From Jimgerdemannia flammicorona (lineage: Eukaryota > Mucoromycota > Endogonomycetes > Endogonales > Endogonaceae), in the NCBI GenBank assembly GCA_003990745.1, contig RBNI01000170.1, positions 1 through 38,926 of the forward strand: DNA of 38,926 nucleotides, written 5' to 3'. Under the pieces are notes generated by a model. The model was given only the letters and a program-made list of their open reading frames with translations. It had not been told where the DNA came from and did no database searches. The number at the start of each line of letters is the position of its first letter. The stretch's first letter is position 1. Shown one piece after another: positions 31,470 through 38,926 of the stretch. The position numbers and the translations under genes were made by a program.

Positions 31470-33060
31470 GTAGCCTTGTTCTCAGATTTTTCTAGTAAGC
31501 CATTCAGGCAGTGCATCAAATAAATGGTCTGCTCTTGTACCATTTTGTGCTTCATCATTGGCAATATATCCTAGACCAATAGTGTTCAGAAGTGACTTGA
31601 GTTTTATACAGAAGGTTTTGAATTCTTTCTTGCTATGTATATCGAATTTGAGGTTGTGGAGTTTTACTCAGGATTCAGCAATCATGGTTTCACTGTGATA
31701 TTGAGCAATCATGAGTTGTTTTAGTCCAGGGGCTGTAAGATGGGCTCCATATTCTGGGGCATTATTTGCTGTATTTTGAGCAACTACTGTAGGTCAGGTG
31801 TCCCATGTGAGGGGTTTTTCAGGAAGGGTTTGCCACCATTCTTTAGTGGGTCCTTGGAAAAATGTAACAACTCAGCAGACATAGGCTGTAGTGGTAGCAA
31901 AGAGTTGTTTCAGAGTGTGGTCTTGATTATTTGTCAGAAGGTGGTTAGCAACTCACTCATTGGTCCATTGATTGGCTTCAAAGTTGGTATCAACTACACT
32001 AATGAAGCTTTGAACTTCTTGTGTAGTACCATTGAAGATAGGTAGGCTCAGATTTTTGGTAGATCAGGTTTGTTTGGCTAAGGCAGTAATGGTTGCTGCC
32101 ATTATTGCTATCTAAGCTGTGAGATCTAGAATCTGTTGGTTCACCATGTTGTTTACTGGAGGTGGTTGGACTATTGGTAGTGGTATTACTGGTACTACTT
32201 GAGGTACTAGTGCAGAGTGTGATGGGGTTCTTTGGGTCTGTGTAAGTTGCTGGAGTAATAGTTGTAGGTCTGGAGTAAGAGTTTGATAGATAGCTGTCTG
32301 TTGCTGTATAGGTATATTCTGTCCTGATAGAGGTACATCTCCTTTGATGATATATCTGGGATCGAATTTACTAAGATACTCCTCCTCCTCTTCAGTTTGG
32401 TCTCTGTGTAGTTGGGTTTGCTCAGCATCAAAGTAGACAAAATCAGTTGTATATCTGATTTCAGAAGGACTTAATTCAAAGTTAAGTTCTGGTTTGGTAT
32501 TGGTTTCAAGTTCAGGTAGAGCAGTAGCAGGGCCTGCTTCTGGTTTGGGGTCTGGTAGTTGATGAAGGATTTCTCTTGCTTCTTTTTTAAGAATATAGTG
32601 GGCCTTGCTGTTCTGGAATTGGTAGTATAATGCAGTCTTGGTGAAAGTCAGTAGAGTTGAGCCACTTGGCTACAGAGGCTTGGGCTTTGTGAGAGTCTAA
32701 GGCTAGAAAGACTGCTGCTGATTGACCTAGGTCGCTCAGATTTGTAGAGCTGATAAAACTCTTATTGAGAAGAGTAAAGAAGACTTCTATAAGACCTTCT
32801 TCATCCTGACTTGCTGGGTGTAGTGCAAGGAGTTTGGTGAATAGGGTTTCACCTATTTGTTGGTTTAACTGGAGTATTTCTTTTTTCAAATGAAGTTTGT
32901 CCCACTTATTGCAGGTGTAGAGATCAAATTGTCCTGTACATTAGGTTCAATTCTCTCCAGATTGTCAGATGGTTCAGATAAATTCCAGTTCAGAGGTTGG
33001 GCTTTATACCAACTTATAGGAATTTGCAGAGGGATTTGTAGCAGGGTAAGGAAGTATCTT
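31470..33060 (-). pseudogene. B2 gag
   Basis: Open pieces on the minus strand: KKEILQLNQQIGETLFTKLL with KSFISSTNLSDLGQSAAVFL (32889-32587), LSKPNYTETKLKRRRSILVN (32425 downwards), and further Gag core to about 31500 with IGLGYIANDEA-like sequence. It matches B1 gag closely but with fewer stops. Upstream, between gag and the LTR (33061-33095), lies 'acttagtagcagtggtttac' on the coding strand, the candidate primer-binding site. Confidence 0.75.
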
Positions 33061-33095
33061 GAAGTGGAATGGATTGTAAACCACTGCTACTAAGT

Positions 33096-34588
33096 TGTAA
33101 GAGAATTGCTTTTTAGAGTAACCATTACATAGTTCTGGAAGAGTTTTCTAGAAGTTCTAGATATTCTGGAAGACTGTTTTCTTATGGTCAAGATCAATTT
33201 CATATAGAGTATATCCTCTATACTTATTGATTTCAAGATCAGGTTAATGTCTCAACTAAAGTCCTTTTTGGACTAGTTCTAGATATTCAGGATTTTTCAT
33301 ATTTCAGGAAGTTTGAGAAACTAAGACCAGCTTAGTTGAATTGGCGTATTGCTGCAGACAATACCCAATTAGGAAATTTCATGATGGGGTTAGAAGTGGG
33401 GCCTAACAGAGAGCAGATTTACTTAAAAGTGATTTATGGGTTATTAAATAGGTTTATTTACTATTCATGATATTGCTATACTGAGAGTAGTTATATAAAG
33501 GGATATTGTAGGGAAGTACTCAGGAGTTGTGTTCAGATTGTTCAGGTCTGTTTAAGTCTAAGATTCTGAGGTCTAGGGGAGGGGGTATTTATACTAGTAA
33601 GGGGCTATCTAGACTATGCTAAATATGGATATAGCACTTAGTGCCTTGCTGAGTTAGAATGCAGTCATGTAGTTCTGACATGTCAAGAGATCATCTGACT
33701 GCTGAGTCAGTTCACAGTCACATTGTACAAGGCTAATCTAACTATACTATGACTGCTAAGCTATTTATAGATTTAAATGCTGTCTGGTTAGTCTTTGATA
33801 ATATTACTATTGATAACATTATCGCTGGCAAAGTCTGAGCAGTTTTCTGACTTCTGACATCATCAGTTTCAAGATGTCATCACTTCTATCTCTTGCAAGA
33901 TTAAGGCTATCCTTGGTGGTGGTGGTTGTACAAGGATAACAGGTCTTGGTTCTCTTTTTTTTTGGCCTGTTGGTGTATTTGCAAGGACTGGCTATCCTTG
34001 TCTAGGGCAAGGGCTCCCAATGTTATGGCTGGGGGTTTGAACCTCTCGGAAATGATATTTTCTATAATCTAAGACAATTTCTAGTAGTAATATCTGTCAC
34101 ATGGATGGCTTGAGATTGGTTTCGATAATATTGGCTTTCTTGAGTTCAGATGAAGCATCCATCACTCTCCAATAGAGATGACACAGATAGAGCAAATGAA
34201 GTTGTTCAAATGTGTTTTGCTTCTACTAAGTAATGAGGTCTTATATAGTCGCAGTGTATCTTGATCTTGAGTTTGATAAGTACAGTTCATGAACTCTTGA
34301 TGGATGAGATAGGGTCCTTCTTGTCTTGGTTTGAGTTTGGTACTTTTAGTTTCCTTTTTGTAATAGTACAGTACACCAAACTAGTTATAGAGGTTTAGAG
34401 TCAGTCTTATGATTGTAGTACTTCTTCTGGTATTCTTATATCTTGGCAGTAGATTCTCATGTTTGCTGACATATTTTGTGTAACCAGATGATCTCTTCAG
34501 TAACTTATTTTGTAGTCTCACATGTAGTTTCCAAATTGGTTCTGAGGATGATATGCAATTTTGGTAGCTTAGAGGTTGTATGCTTACA
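33096..34588 (-). repeat. B2 LTR (5' in element direction)
   Basis: 1493-bp partner of 28222-29719, starting TGTAAGAG and ending TGCTTACA on the plus strand. Differences between the two LTRs are scattered transitions, so decay followed insertion. On the minus strand a stretch with few stops reads YYYKKETKSTKLKPRQEGPYLIH and YQTQDQD (about 34390-34280). This resembles the GPY/F module at the end of gypsy integrases, so the LTR may contain captured pol sequence. Confidence 0.85.
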
Positions 34589-34593
34589 AGTTG
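34589..34593. repeat. AGTTG target duplication, right of B2
   Basis: AGTTG directly after CTTACA; B1 gag resumes with 'gttgtgatcacc', the sequence found at the same place in B2's own gag (RC of about 31455-31470). Confidence 0.85.
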
Positions 34594-35030
34594 GTTGTGA
34601 TCACCAACAATAGTGCCTGACAAGAATCAAGACTATGGTCAAGTGAATTCTAACAGCTGGACCAATTCTGCCCAGAAGACAATTCAATAATAAGGAAAAG
34701 ACTTGGACCAAGAAAGAAGAATTCAAGTATAAAATATTCTGAGCTTCTTCCATATCCACCTCTTGGATATCCTGAAATCATGAATCCACCCAGCAAAGTA
34801 CCTTTAAGAAACTCACTGAAGGAGAAAGAAATGAACTTCAAAGAAGTAGAGCATACTTCTATTACTGAAAGACAGGACATAAGGTCAGTGTCTGCCCTAA
34901 CTAAAAACCCCAAACAGCAATATGAGCAACTGTTGCTACTCTGTACCACCTCAATAACCTGACTATCAGAATACTGAACTTTGTCAAGTTAAGACAAACT
35001 GCCAAGGCCTCAACCAAAGAAAGTCAAAAG
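34594..35030 (+). pseudogene. B1 gag, second part, with zinc knuckle
   Basis: Continuation of the gag frame after B2. The knuckle at about 34857-34899 reads YFYY-stop-KTGHKVSVC: the two leading cysteines are now Tyr and one position is a stop, while His and the last Cys remain. The linker to the dUTPase reads LNFVKLRQTAKASTKESQK. Confidence 0.75.
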
Positions 35031-35382
35031 GTGGCTGGATATGACCTGTATGCAGCTGAAAAAGCTACAGTTTCCAACTGAGAAGTTAAGCAAGTCTACA
35101 CAGGAATCAGTATCCAAATCTCTGAAGGATATGTTGGAAGAATATACTGTCACAGTAGTCTAGTATTGAAAGAACTCTTAGTAAAAGGAGGAGTCATTAA
35201 TGAAGATTATACAGGTAAAATTATCATCCTCATCCAAAACTACAGTTAGATATCCTTCAAGATCTCTATTGGTTTCTGTATCATACAGATCCTATTTGAG
35301 AAAATTGAATCAACCCTGATAGTCAAGGAGGTTCTTGAACTACTACCTACTATCTGAGGATCTAAAGAATTTGGCTCATAAA
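35031..35382 (+). pseudogene. dUTPase domain of B1
   Basis: A single frame of about 117 codons with only three stops (TGA, TAG, TGA) and no indel. Motif 1 VAGYDLYAAEKATVSN; central YTGISIQISEGYVG; motif 2 RIYCHSSLVLKE; motif 3 GGVINEDYTGKIIILI; motif 4 IGFCIIQILFEKIES; motif 5 GSKEFGS. Length and motif order match the trimeric dUTPase fold. In motif 2 the family's Arg before Ser is His in both B copies, so this change may predate decay or be a shared CGC-to-CAC mutation. It lies between the zinc knuckle and protease. Confidence 0.9.
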
Positions 35383-35599
35383 ACAAGGCCTCAGCCCAAT
35401 CTACCATGAATAAAGAAGAACAATTCTACAAGAAAATCAAAAACAGATATGTACTAAGTGGCCAATATCTATATGATATTGGAATGTACTCTTTCTGAAT
35501 AATTGATGATTGCTTCTCTTGTATCAATAAACTGGCTTAGAGAAGAACTAACAGAAGAAAAGCTCCTATAACTAAAATTACCATCATTGGATCAGACAA

Positions 35600-36240
35600 A
35601 CTGCTCACACTTCAAGCCTTTGTTAACTGAGTACCTGTCAAGATTATGATAGATAGTAGTATCTCAGAAAACTTCATCAATAAAGAAACAGTCAACAGAC
35701 TCAAGGTTCTGACATATCTGGTACAACAAACTCAAGCAGTTGCTATAGCTGATGAAATCTCACATATTATTAGCAAAGAAGTCCACAATCTACTCTTCTG
35801 AATTGGTGACTACTGAGTATATATTACCCTCCAGATTGTACCACTTCCTGATAACAAAATCATCCTTGAGACCCTATGGTTAAAACAAGAAAACCTCATG
35901 ATCAATTGGGTAAACCATTCTCTGGCCATCAAGAAAGGACCCCACAACTTCAAACTGCAAGGTGAAAAGGACTCACTCAGCTCTAGTAACCCTGGACCAA
36001 AGATCACCCACATCAATAAGCTACAGCTCAAGAAATTGGCCAAGAAATGCCCTCTCTTTGCTATCTCCATCCACCCATTCAAAGAAGAATCCAAGAACTC
36101 TGAAGAAGATTTTTCCAAAGTTGACAGCTATGTCAGATCCCTATTCTAGAAATTCTGAGATATATTCCTAAAGAAACTCCTGAAAGGCCTATTATCTAAA
36201 CATATAGTAGACTATGCCATCAAGACTATCCCAGATACCA
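35600..36240 (+). pseudogene. B1 protease and linker
   Basis: The retropepsin site VKIMIDSSISENFINKETVN (35636-35700) has DSS in place of DSG. It is followed by YLVQQTQAVAIADEISHII, LLFxIGDYxVYITLQIVPLP and INWVNHSLAIKKGPHNFKLQ (35898 onward). Then a Lys/Ser-rich linker leads to RT. The same segments are seen in B2 (30425-29900) on the opposite strand. Confidence 0.75.
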
Positions 36241-37020
36241 AGCCTGCCTTTAAGTCAATCTACTACATATCTCTGAGAGAGATTGATGCACTCAAGAAGG
36301 AAATTGATAAACTTCTGGAACAAGGATTCATTAGACCCAGTATATCACCCTATAGAGTACCAGTCCTCTTTGTTGTTAAGAAAGGAGAAGACCTACAAAT
36401 GTGTATTGATTACCACAACCTCAATGAACAGAACTATTGCCCACTGCTCAGAATTGATGAAATATTCAATAGACTTACCAACCTACAGTTCATGAGCTCT
36501 TTCAACCTATGAAATAGTTATTGGAAAATTGCCATAAAAGAAGAAGATATCTACAAGACAGCCTTCCAAACCTACTGTGGATATTTTGAGTTCCTGGTTA
36601 TATCCTTTGGCTTAACTAATGCTCCAGCAATCTTCCAAACCTACTATGGATATTTTGAGTTCCTGGTTATATTCTTTGGCTTAACTAATGCTCCAGCAAC
36701 CTTCCAGACCCTGATTAATACTATTCTGCACCCATACCTGGACAAATTTGTTGTTGTCTATATTGATGACATCCTAGTCTTCAGCAAAACCCTGAAGGAA
36801 CATCTCAAATACCTTGAACTAGTACTACTGAAACTCTGAGAAAACTGACTCTTTGCAAAACTCAGTAAATGTGAATTTTTTCTAAAGAAAATCCAATTCC
36901 TTAGATATATTGTCATATCAAATGGAATCAAAGTAGACCTTAGCAAAATCTCTACAATCAAGGATTGGCCCAGATCTAAGAAGCTAAAGGATCTCCAGTC
37001 TAGCAAACTATTACTGACAA
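36241..37020 (+). pseudogene. B1 reverse transcriptase
   Basis: Reads YYISLREIDALKKEIDKLLE, QGFIRPSISPYRVPVLFVVK (36310-36380), DLQMCIDYHNLNEQN, MSSFNLxNSYWKIAI, FGLTNAPA and the intact catalytic box VVYIDDILVFSK (YIDD at 36759-36770), then LFAKLSKCEFFLKKIQFLR. A 69-bp tandem duplication repeats the FQTYCGYFEFLVISFGLTNA block. Stops inside match CGA or TGG codons changed to TGA. The polymerase cannot be made from this copy. Confidence 0.9.
36564..36701. repeat. 69-bp in-frame tandem duplication in RT
   Basis: Unit starting 'ttccaaacctactgtggata' at 36564 is repeated from 36633 with very few differences. It encodes 23 residues and includes the conserved FGLTNAPA motif, so the duplication keeps the frame. 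Confidence 0.9.
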
Positions 37021-37179
37021 TTTGTTACAAACTTCACCAAAATCACTACTACTCTTACTCAAATGATCAAGCATACTAATAAATAAGAACAGCTCTGGAC
37101 TATAAAATAAGAGAAAGACTTCAACAATCTTGTAAATTAGGGACCTGAACAAGATATAGCCTTTCAAGTGCTGAAAGAT

Positions 37180-37640
37180 ACCTTGATAACCACTCTAGTA
37201 CTTTAAGTGACAAATTCTACCCTACCATATGAAGTTACTACTGATGCTTCTGATATAGCTCTTAGAGCAGTACTTATGCAAGAAGGATACTCTGTGGCCT
37301 ATCATTCTTGCAAGTTCAATGATGCTGAAATCAACTATACAATTCATGAGAAGAAAATGTTAACTATTGTAGACACTCTGATCAAATAGTAATTATATCT
37401 AGAAGGAGCACACTTCACTATATTGACTGACAACAAGTTATTAGTTAACATCAAGACTCAGGCTACTCTTTCCTAAAAGTAAGCAAGATAGATAAAAGTC
37501 CTCACCAACTTTAACTATGAAATCCAATATCACTCTGATAAGGAAAATATTATTACTAATGTAATCTCTAAACTACTAATTGAAGAAGTTATCCAAACTC
37601 TCATCTTGGTCACAAACTCTATCATGGAACAAATTATTAC
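37180..37640 (+). pseudogene. B1 RNase H
   Basis: Reads TTDASDIALRAVLMQEG (catalytic Asp at about 37240), FNDAEINYTIHEKKMLTIVD and FTILTDNKLLVNIKTQ (about 37410-37460), giving the D, E, D residues of the gypsy RNase H. It is followed by YEIQYHSDKENIITNVISKL. A few stops. Confidence 0.85.
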
Positions 37641-37679
37641 AGCATGTACTGATGACAAGGAAGCTCAAGCACTCTGAGA

Positions 37680-38926
37680 AATTCTGAACAGTGATGATAC
37701 TAATAAGTACACCTGGTACCATCAATACCAACTAAAGGACAATACTATCTACTACAAGGACAGATTGTATGTTCCAAACAACTAAATCTCTGAAGGACTA
37801 TCCTATTCAAATATCATGATGCCCCTCCCCTATAGCCAGATATTTAGGATTTAATAAATGCTATGAAGTTATCTCCCAAAACTTCTATTGGCTCCACATG
37901 GCAGATTAGCTCAAGACCTATATTACTTCCTGTAATATGTATCTGCCAATACAATAAGTTCTCAATACTAGCAAAATCTGGCCTACTTCATCCCATCTCA
38001 GTACCATCTGCTAATTGGAAACAAATTTCTATAGACTTTATTATATAACTATCCTGAACCAAGAATGGAAAAGATGTAATTATTGTCTTTATGGACTATC
38101 TCAGCAAACAAGCCTACTTTATACTAACTATTACTACTGTAATAGCACCAGACATAGCCATCCTCTTGTTTGATAACATCTTCTACTATTATGGTCTTCT
38201 TAAGATTATTATTAGTAACTAAGATCTGAAATTCACAAGCTATTTTTGAAAAGCCCTCCATGTATACCTTAAAACAAAACTTATACTATCTACAGCCTTT
38301 TACTCTGAAACTAATGACCAAACTGAAAGAATGAACTGAACTCTAGAACAAATACTAAGGAACTATGTTTCTTACAGACAAGATGATTAGTATGAACACC
38401 TCACTGCAGTTGAGTTTGTCTACAACAATAGCAAGCAAGTCTCTCTTAGAATGATCCCATTCTTTACCAATACTGGACAAAACCCAAACACTCTTCTGAC
38501 ACTTATCTGAACTACTGATGAACCTTCTATCATTGAAGCTGTTGAAGAATTCTTACTCCAAATGTGCAATTTAAGTCAGATTATAATCAAGAATTTATTG
38601 CAAGCTCAAAAACAACAGTTACAGTATATTAATCAGCACTGCTGAGAGAAAACTTTCAATATTGGAGAAAAAGTCCTATTAGATATCTAAGAATACCAAG
38701 TTGACAACCTCAAGCACAGATTATCTATAAAGCTAAATAGTAAATTTATCAGACCATTTGAAGTTATTGCACAAGTTTCTCCAATCTCCTACAAATTGAT
38801 ACTATCAGATACCATTAAGATTCACCCAGTCTTCAATGTCCAATATCTCAAGCAATATAATGAAAATGATGATGAGCTATTCTTGAACCAAATTGCAGAA
38901 CCATCTGTACCTATCATCATTAATGA
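37680..38926 (+). pseudogene. B1 integrase, running off the window
   Basis: Upstream region KDNTIYYKDRLYVPNN (about 37735-37785), then WKQISIDFII with the first catalytic Asp (38034-38036), FMDYLSKQAYF, and SNxDLKFTSYF, where the second catalytic Asp is Asn (38217-38219). NDQTERMN carries the catalytic Glu (38325-38327). The C-terminal part IGEKVLLDI, KLNSKFIRPFEVIAQVSPIS and IHPVFNVQYLKQYN (38660-38860) is the usual GPY/F-like region leading to a chromodomain outside the window. Confidence 0.88.

Larger units (their letters stand above)
28222..34588 (-). mobile_element. Gypsy element B2, complete insertion with both LTRs, internally deleted
   Basis: Minus-strand element from TGTAAG (28222) to CTTACA (34588), flanked by 5-bp duplications AGTTG (28217-28221, 34589-34593). 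LTRs 28222-29719 and 33096-34588. Coding order on the minus strand: gag, zinc knuckle, dUTPase, protease, then a junction near 29888-29895 that joins the post-protease region directly to the C-terminal part of pol. By comparison with B1 (36164 to about 38883), about 2.7 kb covering RT, RNase H and integrase is missing. It is less decayed than B1 and retains more CG. It sits head-on in its relative B1. Confidence 0.9.
24320..38926 (+). mobile_element. Gypsy element B1, nested in A2; right end outside window
   Basis: Plus-strand LTR retrotransposon. Its 5' LTR starts TGTAAG at 24320 and ends TTACA at 26668, followed by a PBS-like sequence, gag, zinc knuckle, dUTPase, protease, RT, RNase H and integrase up to the window end. 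Two later insertions split it: a SINE (25867-26158) and element B2 (28222-34588). Removing B2 and one copy of its AGTTG duplication joins gag seamlessly, as judged by comparison with B2's own gag (32nd to 31st kb). The likely duplication at its left end is ATAGG (24315-24319); the other copy is outside the window. Confidence 0.88.

Noticed and set aside
33955..33964. T-run in the B2 LTR as another poly(A) insertion
   Set aside because: The other LTR has a shorter T-run at the same place and no flanking duplication, so it is a slippage difference within the LTR.
34650..34949. Minus-strand Cys-rich frame (NSCSYCCLGF..) as a small secreted protein
   Set aside because: It is antisense to the B1 zinc-knuckle region, and the same antisense frame occurs at 31107-31295 over B2's knuckle. 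It is a shadow of the real coding strand.

Overview
The window looks like nuclear DNA of a filamentous ascomycete. Most of it is AT-rich, with very few CG dinucleotides, and is made of Ty3/gypsy LTR retrotransposons full of in-frame stops. Paired copies differ mostly by C-to-T and G-to-A changes, and TGCA has become TATA at several aligned sites. That is the signature of repeat-induced point mutation (RIP) in Pezizomycotina. Two islands have ordinary base composition: a Ras gene (about 8456-9554) and a block of broken single-copy genes (about 13638-19311). A Pezizomycete is possible, but the sequence does not settle the class.

Layout. 1-330: a non-RIPped short insert that ends in oligo(A) on the minus strand at the window edge. 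331-3934: gypsy copy A1 (minus strand), with its 5' LTR at 3472-3934. 3935-7130: gag-protease of a third gypsy family, C (minus), followed by an LTR-like tract to about 8450. 8456-9554: intronless Ras copy ending in A12. 9555-12300: AT-rich DNA holding a poly(A) retroposon (SINE copy 1), split by a fold-back element, and a second fold-back element. 12300-13637: a decayed Lys/Glu-rich reading frame of unknown origin. 13638-19311: pseudogenes for a Sel1/ankyrin-repeat protein (+), an unrecognised large protein (-) and a cytochrome P450 (-). 19788-24319: gypsy copy A2 (minus). 24320 to the window end: gypsy element B1 (plus), inserted into A2. B1 is itself interrupted by an intact SINE (25867-26158) and by an oppositely oriented element of the same family, B2 (28222-34588, 5-bp target duplication AGTTG).

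Main observations. (1) Both gypsy families A and B carry a dUTPase domain between the Gag zinc knuckle and the protease; all five dUTPase motifs can be read in each family. (2) The insertions form a datable nest: A2, then B1 inside A2's dUTPase codons, then B2 in B1's gag, and a late unmutated SINE in B1's LTR. (3) The B1 LTR contains a decayed frame of about 360 codons with no frameshift, while the B2 LTRs carry a different coding-like insert at the same place. (4) A family of long-inverted-repeat fold-back elements sharing TAGTACT ends; one insertion site is resolved to an 8-bp duplication by comparison with the intact SINE. (5) The Ras copy has an open frame but lost the P-loop glycine and altered NKxD, and it looks like a retrocopy.

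Limits. All homology calls come from reading motifs by eye, and domain borders are approximate to tens of bases. No alignment or database search was run.
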